From Bifidobacteriaceae bacterium (lineage in GTDB: Bacteria > Actinomycetota > Actinomycetes > Actinomycetales > Bifidobacteriaceae): a DNA stretch of 64,000 nt. Each line of letters begins with the position of its first letter. Position 1 is the stretch's first letter. The notes under the pieces are model-generated. The model was given only the letters and a program-made list of their open reading frames with translations. It did no database searches and was not told where the DNA came from. The stretch lies in contig JALCQD010000005.1 of NCBI GenBank assembly GCA_022651005.1, positions 1 through 64,000 of the forward strand, given 5' to 3'. Position numbers and translations under genes: made by a program. This document shows positions 1 to 8,310 of the stretch, piece by piece.

Positions 1-1
1 G

Positions 2-886
2 CTCGGACTCTCAGACAATGGGATCTCAGACGTGACCCCACTGGGAACACTCACCCTACTAAGCGGCCTCTGGCTTGATGGCAACAGGATCAGCGACATC
101 AGCCCCCTGGGAACACTGAAGAACCTCGAAGCCCTCGACGCGCGAGACCAGGAAATCGAACTCGAGGAACTCACCCTCCAAGGAACCAGCCCCCAGTCCC
201 GCATCCAGACCGCAGGCCGGGCGGGCGCAACCGTGAGAATCGAACTGGCACGCGGCATCAACGGCGACCACGTCGACGCGGAACTCCTCGACCCCTCCCA
301 CGGACAGACCACCGACGGCATCGCCACATGGACCGGAGTGACAGCCTCCGGAACATACTCCGTCTCCTTCACCCACGACGCAGGCATGCCAAACGAACTC
401 GCGGGAGCAGCCGACGGCATCAACTTCAGCGGCACCATCACACAACAAGTGACAATCACCACCGAAGAACCCGACGACGGCTCAGGCGACAACAACCAAG
501 GCGGAACCGACCCCAGTGATCCAGGCGACGGCAACGAGAACGGATCAACCAACCCCGGCAATCCGGGCGACGGCAACAATTCGAGTGGAACCGGAACAGA
601 CAACAACGGCCAGGGCAGCACTCCCAACCCCACCCCCGGAACAAGCGGTAACAGTTCCGGCGGATCTGGCAGCAACACCGGATCAACCGGCGATAACACC
701 ACAACCGGCACCAGCGCGTCCGGCCGCTACTCCACCACACCCGGAACCACGGCGACGCTCCCCGCAACGCTGCCCGCCCACCTCGCGCAAACGGGAAGCA
801 CCACGACCGCACTACTCATCATCACACTCGCCGCCACACTGCTCGGCGCAGGAGCATACAGCCACAGACTGCGCAGACGCAACTAG
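2..886 (+). CDS. Internalin-like LRR surface protein, 3' part only (5' end outside the window)
   Basis: The reading frame is open from the first bases of the window, so this is the C-terminal 294 residues of a longer protein. It starts inside SDS22/internalin-type leucine-rich repeats with the pattern DNxIxDVxPLxxL. An Ig-like beta domain follows, beginning around the RDQEIELEEL segment, then a long Gly/Asn/Thr/Ser-rich linker. The end is a sortase signal: LAQTG, a hydrophobic helix and an Arg-rich tail. LAxTG is the motif preferred by class E sortases of high-GC Gram-positives (family knowledge). The last ~300 residues are nearly identical to the end of the next gene, so the two are tandem paralogues. 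The likely role is adhesion on the cell wall; the ligand is unknown. Confidence 0.88.
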   Translation, partial: LGLSDNGISDVTPLGTLTLLSGLWLDGNRISDISPLGTLKNLEALDARDQEIELEELTLQGTSPQSRIQTAGRAGATVRIELARGINGDHVDAELLDPSHGQTTDGIATWTGVTASGTYSVSFTHDAGMPNELAGAADGINFSGTITQQVTITTEEPDDGSGDNNQGGTDPSDPGDGNENGSTNPGNPGDGNNSSGTGTDNNGQGSTPNPTPGTSGNSSGGSGSNTGSTGDNTTTGTSASGRYSTTPGTTATLPATLPAHLAQTGSTTTALLIITLAATLLGAGAYSHRLRRRN

Positions 887-910
887 CCGAACGCAGCAAT
901 ATCCATCCAT

Positions 911-968
911 CGGAGGCATTCCTTCATTGAGGCATGATCCCACAGCTTTCAATGAAGCAAAGCCTCCG
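911..968. terminator. Long inverted repeat between the two LRR genes
   Basis: A 20-nt left arm (911-930) pairs with 949-968 with two mismatches, around an 18-nt loop. It starts 24 bases after the first LRR gene stops and ends about 50 bases before the next start codon. No T-run follows the hairpin, so it may be a Rho-type stop, an mRNA stabiliser or a leader structure rather than a textbook intrinsic terminator. Confidence 0.5.
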
Positions 969-1020
969 GCGGACTCTCCCACACCCAACCCCTCAGACAC
1001 CACCCACGGAAGGCACGACC

Positions 1021-3789
1021 ATGAAAAAGCCGCACACCACCGCTCGCGATGATGCAAACACCAGCGGAGCTCACCCTGCAGGGCGGAAGACACTCATGCT
1101 CAAGATCGCAACGAGCGCACTCTCCACGCTCCTCGCCATCGCACTCACCACCGGCAGCGCCGCCACGGCAATCGCAAGCGAAAACATGAACGACCCGAAC
1201 ACGGAAACAGTCGCCGCCGCGGCTGCGGTCGCTAGTGCGGAAACAGATCCCGCCGAAAACCCCGCAGGCGAACCCGCCCAACCAGCCACGGAAGAAACAC
1301 CAGCCACACCCGAAGCCAAGCAAACGGCACCGCCAGCGGAACCCACCGAGACCACCCCAACGCCCGAGCCAGCACCCGAACCGGCTCCCGAACCGGCACC
1401 GACGCCGTCGCCGCAGGACACCGAGGAGAAGGACACAACGGCAGACTCCCCGGCAGGAGACGAATCCACCACCAAGGAAGCAGACGACGCGCAGAAAGAG
1501 GAAAAGCAGGACACACCGGCTCCGAGTCAGGACGACTCGTATGAAGACAATGCTGCGCCCCAGCTCTCCAAGACCCCGGAAAAGAAAGAAACAAACAAGG
1601 AAGAGGAAACCGACAAGGAACTCGGACCCATCAAGGACATCTTCACCGATGAGAACCTGGCAGCAGTCATCGCCAAAGAACTCAGGAAAACAGTCAACGA
1701 CACCATCACAAAAAAAGACGCAAACAGCATCACCAACTTGTATGCCATGGAGCTTGGCATCACCAATCTCGAGGGACTCACTAACCTCACCAACCTAACC
1801 AAACTCTACCTTGGAGGTAGCTCCATCACCGACTTCACACCACTCCAAGGTCTCATCAAACTCACCAACCTCTACCTCAACAGCAACTCACTCACCACCC
1901 TCGAAGGACTCCAAAACCTCACCAACCTCACCACCCTCGACCTCAGCAGCAACTCACTCACCACCCTCGAAGGACTCCAAAACCTCACCAACCTCACCAA
2001 CCTCTACCTCAACTACAACTCGATCAGCGACCTCACGCCGTTGCGGAATATTGGAACCCTTACGAATCTCCAAGCAGACCGGCAAAGAATCACACTCGAG
2101 GCACGAACGATCGATGCCACCAAAGACGAGGAAGAAGTGACGATCGCCTCGGCAACAAGCATCGACGGAACCCCCGCCGAGATCACAAACACAAGCCCGG
2201 AGGAAGCCACCACCGAAAACGGAACCGCCACATGGCAGCAGCCACTCACACCAGACGACTACTCTCTATACTTCTCCTCCGCCGTCAAAGGAGGGACCTT
2301 CAGCGGAATCATTATGCAGCCCGTAACAGTCCATCAGGGGAAGATCCAAGACCTCTTCCCCGACAGCGCGCTAGCGACAGCAGTCGCAAAAGAACTCGGG
2401 AAAACCGTCACAGATGGGCTCACCCAGAAAGACGCGAACACTCTTACCTCTCTGCACTCTCCAGAAAGCTCCATCAGCAGCCTCGAGGGAATCCACCACC
2501 TCGAAAACCTTACGACACTGGACCTGAGCAACAACTCCCTCAAAGACATTTCCCAACTCGCAGCACTGAAGAGAATGGACTACCTCCATCTCAACGGCAA
2601 CAGGATCAGCGACATCAGCCCACTAGGCAACCTGACGAACATGTGGATACTTGGACTCTCAGACAATGACATCACGGACGTCACCCCACTGGGAAAGCTC
2701 ACCCATCTAAGCAGCCTTTATCTCGCTGGCAACAGGATCAGCGACATCAGCCCACTATCTGGCCTTACCAAGCTTCTGTCGCTCGGGCTCGATGACAATA
2801 CAATTGCCAATGTCACCTCATTGAGCAGCCTGACAAACCTACAGACACTCGGACTCTCAGACAATGACATCACGAACATCATCCCATTGGGAAAGCTCAC
2901 CCAACTAAGCGACCTTTATCTCGCTGGCAATGGGATCAGCGACATCAGCCCCCTGGGAGCGCTGGAAGACCTCGGAGTCCTTGACGCGCGAGACCAGGAA
3001 ATCGAACTCGAGGAACTCACCCTCCAGGGAATCAGCCCCCAGTCCCGTCTCCAGCGCACAGGCCGGGCGGGCGCGACCGTGAGAATCGAACTGGCACGAG
3101 GCATCGATAGCGACTATGTCGATGTGGAACTCCTCGACCCCGCCCACGGACAGACCACCGACGGCATCGCCACATGGACCGGAGTGACAGCCTCCGGAAC
3201 ATACTCCGTCTCCTTCACCCACAACGCGGGCATGCCAAACGAATTCCTAGGGGAAGCCGACGACATCAACTTCAGCGGCATCATCACACAACACGTGACA
3301 ATCACCACCGAAGAACCAGGAGACACCGAAGAACCCGACGACGGAACCGGCGACAACAACACCGGCGGAACAGGAGACGGCAACGAGAACGGATCAACCG
3401 AGCCGAGCGATCCGGGCGACGGCGCGGAAGGCAACGGAGGAACCGACGGCAGCAATTCGGGCGGAACAGGAAGCGGATCGGGCAACAGCACCGGGCCGGG
3501 CAGCAACGGCCAGGGCAGCACTCCCAACCCCACCCCCGGAACAGGCGGCACCGATCCCAGCGGATCTAGCAGCAACACCGGATCAACCGGCACGAACAAT
3601 ACGTCCGGCACCAGCGCGTCCGGCCGCTACTCCACCACACCCGGAGCCACGGCAGCACTCCCCGCAGTGCTTCCCGCCCACCTCGCACAAACAGGCAGCA
3701 CCACGACCGCACTCCTCATCATCACACTCGCCACCACACTGCTCGGCGCAGGCACATACAACCACAGACTGCGCAGACGAAATCAATAA
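1021..3789 (+). CDS. Internalin-like LRR surface protein with LAQTG anchor
   Basis: This 922-residue secreted protein is a probable cell-wall adhesin. The ATG at 1021 was chosen because GGAAGG precedes it and the signal peptide then begins with MKKPH; an in-frame ATG at 934 lacks a ribosome site. Domains in order: signal peptide (about 1-53), a Pro/Glu/Thr-rich stalk (about 60-200), a first block of 22-residue SDS22-like leucine-rich repeats, an Ig-like module, a second LRR block with about seven repeats, a second Ig-like module, a Gly/Ser/Asn/Thr-rich linker, and LAQTG at residues 888-892 followed by a hydrophobic helix and Arg-rich tail. Each LRR block is introduced by a similar cap with a KxxTxKDAN motif, so the two LRR-Ig units look like an internal duplication. 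It is a tandem paralogue of the truncated gene upstream. Confidence 0.92.
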   Translation: MKKPHTTARDDANTSGAHPAGRKTLMLKIATSALSTLLAIALTTGSAATAIASENMNDPNTETVAAAAAVASAETDPAENPAGEPAQPATEETPATPEAKQTAPPAEPTETTPTPEPAPEPAPEPAPTPSPQDTEEKDTTADSPAGDESTTKEADDAQKEEKQDTPAPSQDDSYEDNAAPQLSKTPEKKETNKEEETDKELGPIKDIFTDENLAAVIAKELRKTVNDTITKKDANSITNLYAMELGITNLEGLTNLTNLTKLYLGGSSITDFTPLQGLIKLTNLYLNSNSLTTLEGLQNLTNLTTLDLSSNSLTTLEGLQNLTNLTNLYLNYNSISDLTPLRNIGTLTNLQADRQRITLEARTIDATKDEEEVTIASATSIDGTPAEITNTSPEEATTENGTATWQQPLTPDDYSLYFSSAVKGGTFSGIIMQPVTVHQGKIQDLFPDSALATAVAKELGKTVTDGLTQKDANTLTSLHSPESSISSLEGIHHLENLTTLDLSNNSLKDISQLAALKRMDYLHLNGNRISDISPLGNLTNMWILGLSDNDITDVTPLGKLTHLSSLYLAGNRISDISPLSGLTKLLSLGLDDNTIANVTSLSSLTNLQTLGLSDNDITNIIPLGKLTQLSDLYLAGNGISDISPLGALEDLGVLDARDQEIELEELTLQGISPQSRLQRTGRAGATVRIELARGIDSDYVDVELLDPAHGQTTDGIATWTGVTASGTYSVSFTHNAGMPNEFLGEADDINFSGIITQHVTITTEEPGDTEEPDDGTGDNNTGGTGDGNENGSTEPSDPGDGAEGNGGTDGSNSGGTGSGSGNSTGPGSNGQGSTPNPTPGTGGTDPSGSSSNTGSTGTNNTSGTSASGRYSTTPGATAALPAVLPAHLAQTGSTTTALLIITLATTLLGAGTYNHRLRRRNQ
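1881..1999 (+). repeat. 66-bp tandem repeat inside the first LRR block
   Basis: A 53-base segment (1881-1933) recurs identically at 1947-1999. The period is 66 bp, exactly one 22-residue leucine-rich repeat. Identity at the DNA level, including third codon positions, points to recent duplication of one repeat unit and makes copy-number change by slippage or recombination plausible. Confidence 0.85.
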
Positions 3790-3800
3790 AGAAGAACCCG

Positions 3801-3889
3801 CTCTCGCCTAAACATTGGCGTAGGTTTTGGCCGCTGGGCACAGTCAAAAGTGCTTCAGCGGTCAAAACCCACGCCACCCGATACGAGAG
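3801..3889. terminator. Large hairpin downstream of the LRR gene
   Basis: Arms 3817-3836 and 3856-3875 pair over 20 bases with two mismatches (one could be a G-U pair), and a flanking CTCTCG/CGAGAG pair at 3801-3806 and 3884-3889 extends the stem. It begins 11 bases after the LRR stop codon. No clear T-run follows, but position and size fit a transcription end for the LRR gene. Confidence 0.55.
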
Positions 3890-3946
3890 GGAATAAGCCC
3901 AACCACAGCAAACAGCCGCCACCTCAAGAACAGCCTCCGAGGTAGG

Positions 3947-4600
3947 ATGTTCCGAGCACTCACAGATGGAGATACCTTGCCTTCCCGCAAAACCACAAAA
4001 GCCCGTACGCCCAGTAGGCAACGCCTCGACCCCGAGGTGCGGAAAAGGCAGATTATCGAGGTGGCAACAACCGAACTCTCAAAGCACGGCTATTGGGGGT
4101 TCTCTGTTCGCCAAGTAGCGAAGGATCTCGGACTTACTGGCCCTGCTGTGCTCTACCATTTCAAAACAAAAGAAGACCTGATGATCTCGGTTCTCGAGCA
4201 TAGAGATGAGATCGACATCAGGCACACCTCACAAGCCCTTGGCGTGAGTTACGACGAGATGTGGGAGGAACCCGTCAAGTACGGCCTCAAAGAGTTCTGC
4301 CACGTGGCCATGAAGCGCAACTCGGAGCAGATCGAGATTATTCGTCTCTATATGATTCTCCAAGCTGAGGCACTCAACAAGGATCATCCCGCGTACGAGT
4401 ATTATCAGCGTCGCGAGGAACGCACCATCAGGAATATGGCGAAGATTGCAAAACACGATAATTTTGCAGACCCGCGCAAAGAGGCGCTCGACGTTTTCGC
4501 CGCCATGGACGGCCTCGAGCTGAGGTGGCTTCACCACCCAGACAAAATTGATCTCCTCAAAGAATGGGACAGTTTCGCAAAGGGTCGCTGGGGCCTTTAA
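3947..4600 (+). CDS. TetR-family transcriptional regulator
   Basis: The product has 217 residues, typical for TetR. The N-terminal helix-turn-helix (about residues 27-73) contains the canonical GFSVRQVAKDLG and AVLYHFKTKEDL stretches; the rest is a helical ligand-binding domain. The ATG at 3947 follows GAGGTAGG closely; a TTG ten codons later, after GGAG, is an alternative, and longer frames run into the hairpin downstream of the LRR gene. It lies directly upstream of, and co-directional with, a GH120 beta-xylosidase and an MFS transporter, so it is the obvious candidate regulator, binding the palindromes at 4653-4704. The inducer is inferred, not shown, to be a xyloside or breakdown product. 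Confidence 0.88.
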   Translation: MFRALTDGDTLPSRKTTKARTPSRQRLDPEVRKRQIIEVATTELSKHGYWGFSVRQVAKDLGLTGPAVLYHFKTKEDLMISVLEHRDEIDIRHTSQALGVSYDEMWEEPVKYGLKEFCHVAMKRNSEQIEIIRLYMILQAEALNKDHPAYEYYQRREERTIRNMAKIAKHDNFADPRKEALDVFAAMDGLELRWLHHPDKIDLLKEWDSFAKGRWGL

Positions 4601-4642
4601 ACGCCGCAATAACAACGATTCCAGAACTCTATAATCTCTTAC

Positions 4643-4704
4643 TTGACAACCGATTAATAAGAGTATTAATATCTCATTTAGTAATTAACCACATAGTTAA
4701 TTAC
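4643..4704 (+). promoter_or_regulatory. Promoter and two palindromic operators of the GH120 xylosidase gene
   Basis: TTGACA at 4643-4648 and TAATAT at 4667-4672 with an 18-base spacer form a near-consensus housekeeping promoter. Two perfect inverted repeats overlap it. ATTAATA-N4-TATTAAT (4653-4670) sits between and over the -35/-10 boxes. GTAATTAAC-N6-GTTAATTAC (4681-4704) lies just downstream, where a bound repressor would block the polymerase. The TetR protein encoded just upstream is the likely ligand (inference). Confidence 0.7.
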
Positions 4705-4742
4705 CGATCCTTAATCCTCAACGATGAGTGGATGGAGAAGAA

Positions 4743-6734
4743 ATGAGCATGCGACATCAGGGCAAAGAAATTCACGTCAAGGCCCTCGCCAGCACCAATG
4801 CAACAACACCGCAAAAAGAGTCCGACGGCAGTCCCGCGGCACCATTTGCCACAATTCAAGAAGCCGCAAACATTGCGAAGCCGGGAGATACGGTCATCGT
4901 GCACGATGGCACTTACCGCGAAGAGGTAGATCCCAAGCGTGGCGGCTTCCACGAGTACGCACGCATCACCTATACGGCAGCCGATGGCGAGCACCCCGTC
5001 ATTAAGGGATCAGAAGTGATCTCGAATTGGGAAAACACCGAGGGCACCGTGTGGCACACAAGCGTTCCCAATACGCTGTTTGGCGACTACAACCCATACA
5101 CCATCCCGCTCGTGGGCGATTGGCTCGAGCAGCCGCACAGCTGGGATCTGAGCCTCGGCGACGTCTACCTCAACGGAAAGTCAATGTACGAGGCAGAAAC
5201 CGTGGCCGACGTCAAGGAAGCCAAGGAGCGCACGTCGGCCCCCGGCCCCCAGTGGATCGACCCCGTCGAGAATCTGCTGCATCCTGAAGATTCCGTATAC
5301 CAGTGGCACGCGGACGTCACCAAGGACACAACGGAAATCTGGGCAAACTTCCAGGGCAAGGATCCGAATCACGAAGTCGTCGAAATCAACGTTCGCCGCT
5401 CGTGCTTCTTCCCCTCACACACAGGCCGCGACTACATCACCGTGCGCGGCTTCGAGATGGCGCAGGCAGCGTGCGGATGGGCCCCGCCAACTGCCGCCCA
5501 GTTCGGCCTCCTTGGCGCCAACTGGTCCAAGGGCTGGATCATCGAAAACAACGATATCCACGACGCAAAGTGCTCCGGCGTGAGCCTCGGCAAAGACTAC
5601 TCCACCGGAGATCAGGAAGCCTACTACACGCAACGCAAGCCCGGATACCAGTTCCAGCTTGAGAGCGTCTTCCTCGCCCGTCACCGCGGCTGGGACGTGG
5701 AGACCATCGGCTCCCACATCGTGCGCAATAACACCATTCACGACTGCGGCCAGAATGGAATCGTGGGTCACCTTGGCTGCATCGGCTCGGTAATTGAGAA
5801 CAACGACATCTACGCCATCGGCACCAAGCACGAATTCTTCGGCCATGAGATCGGCGGCATCAAGCTGCATGCTCCCATCGACGTGGTGATTCGCAAGAAC
5901 ACGATTCACCAGTGCGCTTTGGGAACCTGGCTTGATTGGCAGGCACAGGGTACGCGTGTGAGCTCGAACGCGTACTTCGACAACGACCGCGACTTCATGA
6001 TCGAAGTGACACACGGCCCCTGCCTCGTCGACAACAACGTCTTTGCATCACCGCAGAACGTGGACAACCACGCGCAGGGAACGGCCTTCGTTCACAACCT
6101 GTTCCTGGGCGGATGGACGCGCAAGCCAATCGTCAATCGCTTCACTCCGTACCACTTCCCACACTCGACCGAGATCCTCGGAACCGCGTGCGTCTACAGC
6201 GGCGACGACCGGATTTACCAGAACATCTTCGTGGGCGGAACGGGTCCGCTCATGCTCAACGCTTTCCGCGGAACGTCCGATTACGACGGCCTGCTGACAA
6301 GCGAAGAGGACTTCGTCGAAACCGTGCACGGCGGCAGCGCCGACCCGCTGATCGGCGACATCTCCCTGTTCGAGAAGGTAAAGCAGCCCGTTTTCATTGA
6401 CGGCAACGTCTATCTGAAGGATTCCCCTTCCTTCGATAAGGAAACGAGCAAGGTCACTTCTTCCGAAGATCCCGAGATCCGGGTGTACAAGGACGATGAC
6501 GGAAAGATCTGGCTCGAAGGAAACTTCGGCAAGGACGTCTTCGACGTTGCCACCAGCCTTCTCGACACGGAATCTTTGGACAGGCCTCGCATCGTAGGCG
6601 AGCTGTACGAGAACCCAGACGGCACTCCGCTGGTTGTGGACCACGATCTGACGGGTGCCCAGCGTGGCGACGCTCCGGTCCCCGGTCCCCTCGAGGCACT
6701 GCGTCCAGGAAAGAACAAGATCCAGCTCTTCTAA
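4743..6734 (+). CDS. GH120 beta-xylosidase, right-handed parallel beta-helix
   Basis: The 663-residue protein without a signal peptide closely resembles GH120 beta-xylosidases such as XylC of Thermoanaerobacterium saccharolyticum, recognised from shared motifs. These include GDTVIVHDGTYREEV, GDWL, DVYLNG, EINVRRSCFFP, GFEMAQAA, NWSKGWIIENNDIHDAKCS and GTWLDW. GH120 enzymes release xylose from xylo-oligosaccharides. The expected nucleophile Asp (D398 in GTWLDW) and acid/base Glu (E421 in MIEVTHGP) are present with the 23-residue spacing I recall for the family. The ATG at 4743 was chosen because GGAGAAG precedes it; a GTG at 4728 is less likely. The enzyme is probably cytoplasmic and works on oligosaccharides imported by the downstream transporter. 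A paralogue is at 60903-63098. Confidence 0.9.
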   Translation: MSMRHQGKEIHVKALASTNATTPQKESDGSPAAPFATIQEAANIAKPGDTVIVHDGTYREEVDPKRGGFHEYARITYTAADGEHPVIKGSEVISNWENTEGTVWHTSVPNTLFGDYNPYTIPLVGDWLEQPHSWDLSLGDVYLNGKSMYEAETVADVKEAKERTSAPGPQWIDPVENLLHPEDSVYQWHADVTKDTTEIWANFQGKDPNHEVVEINVRRSCFFPSHTGRDYITVRGFEMAQAACGWAPPTAAQFGLLGANWSKGWIIENNDIHDAKCSGVSLGKDYSTGDQEAYYTQRKPGYQFQLESVFLARHRGWDVETIGSHIVRNNTIHDCGQNGIVGHLGCIGSVIENNDIYAIGTKHEFFGHEIGGIKLHAPIDVVIRKNTIHQCALGTWLDWQAQGTRVSSNAYFDNDRDFMIEVTHGPCLVDNNVFASPQNVDNHAQGTAFVHNLFLGGWTRKPIVNRFTPYHFPHSTEILGTACVYSGDDRIYQNIFVGGTGPLMLNAFRGTSDYDGLLTSEEDFVETVHGGSADPLIGDISLFEKVKQPVFIDGNVYLKDSPSFDKETSKVTSSEDPEIRVYKDDDGKIWLEGNFGKDVFDVATSLLDTESLDRPRIVGELYENPDGTPLVVDHDLTGAQRGDAPVPGPLEALRPGKNKIQLF

Positions 6735-6870
6735 AACTCACAGCTGACTTCTTAACGCCTATCGCACAGTGGCATCCTGAGCCCCAAAAGCAAGGGATGC
6801 CAGCGATAGCTATTCCCAAAAACGTCATTATTCCAATAAAACCAACAAGTAATTACCAATGGAGGTAGTT

Positions 6871-8139
6871 ATGTCAAGCAACACCATCGAGCCAACTAAG
6901 TGGCTGGCGCAAGAGACGGACGAGACTCAAAAGAAGCCGCCCTATAAGGTTGGCCTCGCACTGATGTGCGGCGTCTTCCTGTACCTCGGACCCTACATGG
7001 GCACCAACGTCATCCTCCTTCCCGCGAAGACCGCACAGCTCGCGCCGGATTCCAAGGCAGCCGTCATCGCCCTGCTATCCACGAGCGCAATGGTCGTGGC
7101 CACCATCGCGAACATCGTCTTCGGAACGCTGTCCGACATGACCCGTTCACGCATCGGTCGCCGCAGCCCTTGGATCATCGGCGGTTCAATCCTCACCGCC
7201 ATCTCGCTCCTGCTGCTCAACACCGCCCCCAACGTCACCGTTCTGGTGCTGTACTGGTGCGTGTTCCAGCTGGGTCTGAACGCCATCATCGCGCCGTTCG
7301 TGGCCATCATGGCTGATCGTGTGGCCCCGAAGTACCGAGGCACCATTTCCTCCATGTACGCCTTTGGCTACTCCGTGGGTATCTACACCGGCCAGATGGT
7401 GGGCGCTCAGTTCCTCGATCGCCTCAACATCGGCTTCTGGGTTCTTGCCGCTGCCGTTCTCTTCGCCGGCCCTCTCGCTGCCATCATCATGCGCGAACCG
7501 TCCAGCTTGGACATGCCAAAGCTGAAGTTCGACCGCAAGGTCATCATCACGCACTTCTCCATCCCGCTTCACAACGCGCGTGATTACTACCTCGCCCTCT
7601 TCGGCAAGTTCCTCATCATGGCGGCGAAGTTCTCCATCACCGGTTTCCAGCTCTACATCCTCACCGATTACATGAAGCTCGATACCAAGGGATCGACGTA
7701 CTATGTCTCCATCATCTCGATGTGCATGATGGTCACCGCCATCGGCATGACCATCCTCACGGGCATCATCTCTGACCGCATCAAGAGCAGGAAGCTGCCC
7801 GTCATCCTCTCCGCCATCTTCATCGCGGCCGGTTCAATCCTCCCGTTCTTCTCCCCCAACCCCAACTTCATGATTGCCTACGCAATCCTGGCCGGTATGG
7901 GTCTGGGCGCGTTCAACGCAGTGGATCAGGCGCTCAACGTTGAAGTTCTCCCCAACGCCGATTCCGCCGCAAAGGATCTCGGCATCCTCAACCTCGCCAA
8001 CACTGGCGGCCAGATTCTCGGCCCCGTGATCGCTGCCGCTCTCATCTCGAGCGTTGGCTACCACGCCCTCTTCCCCTTGGCTGCAGCGTTCGCCATCGTG
8101 GGCCTTGTGCTCATTGCGCTCATCCGCAAGGTCAAGTAA
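6871..8139 (+). CDS. MFS transporter, probable xyloside or oligosaccharide importer
   Basis: A 422-residue polytopic protein with about 12 hydrophobic segments. The MFS signature between helices 2 and 3 reads GTLSDMTRSRIGRRSPW, the form seen in sugar:cation symporters of the GPH/SLC45-like group. The start was set at ATG 6871 because GGAGG sits at 6861-6865; an in-frame ATG at 6859 overlaps that ribosome site. It follows the GH120 gene by 136 bases and is followed by an intrinsic terminator, so gene and enzyme form one small operon. The substrate is inferred from context only. A GTAATTAC half-site at 6849-6856, just before its ribosome site, resembles one arm of the upstream operator. Confidence 0.82.
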   Translation: MSSNTIEPTKWLAQETDETQKKPPYKVGLALMCGVFLYLGPYMGTNVILLPAKTAQLAPDSKAAVIALLSTSAMVVATIANIVFGTLSDMTRSRIGRRSPWIIGGSILTAISLLLLNTAPNVTVLVLYWCVFQLGLNAIIAPFVAIMADRVAPKYRGTISSMYAFGYSVGIYTGQMVGAQFLDRLNIGFWVLAAAVLFAGPLAAIIMREPSSLDMPKLKFDRKVIITHFSIPLHNARDYYLALFGKFLIMAAKFSITGFQLYILTDYMKLDTKGSTYYVSIISMCMMVTAIGMTILTGIISDRIKSRKLPVILSAIFIAAGSILPFFSPNPNFMIAYAILAGMGLGAFNAVDQALNVEVLPNADSAAKDLGILNLANTGGQILGPVIAAALISSVGYHALFPLAAAFAIVGLVLIALIRKVK

Positions 8140-8192
8140 TCAAGTAGTACATAACTCAAGCAAGTACATGCGGTAAGTACCTTCCGCACCCG

Positions 8193-8225
8193 GGGAGGGC
8201 AAACAGTTTGGCTGCTTGCCCTCCC
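8193..8225 (+). terminator. Intrinsic-type terminator of the GH120/MFS operon
   Basis: GGGAGGGCAA (8193-8202) and TTGCCCTCCC (8216-8225) form a perfect 10-bp GC-rich stem with a 13-base loop, 54 bases after the transporter stop codon. The following bases are only weakly T-rich. Confidence 0.7.
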
Positions 8226-8310
8226 TCACCATTCACCCGCGCAATGCGCCTCACCGCGTACGCGCCGTCGACAGGCCACACCGGCCCTCACACGCAGAAA
8301 TGCAGGAAAA

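Noticed and set aside
934..1020. Upstream in-frame start for the second LRR protein
   Set aside because: It lies within the hairpin region, has no ribosome site and would displace the signal peptide from the N-terminus.
1860..2030. Regularly spaced repeats that could suggest a CRISPR array
   Set aside because: The repeats are 66 bp, in frame, and encode leucine-rich repeats inside a secreted protein.
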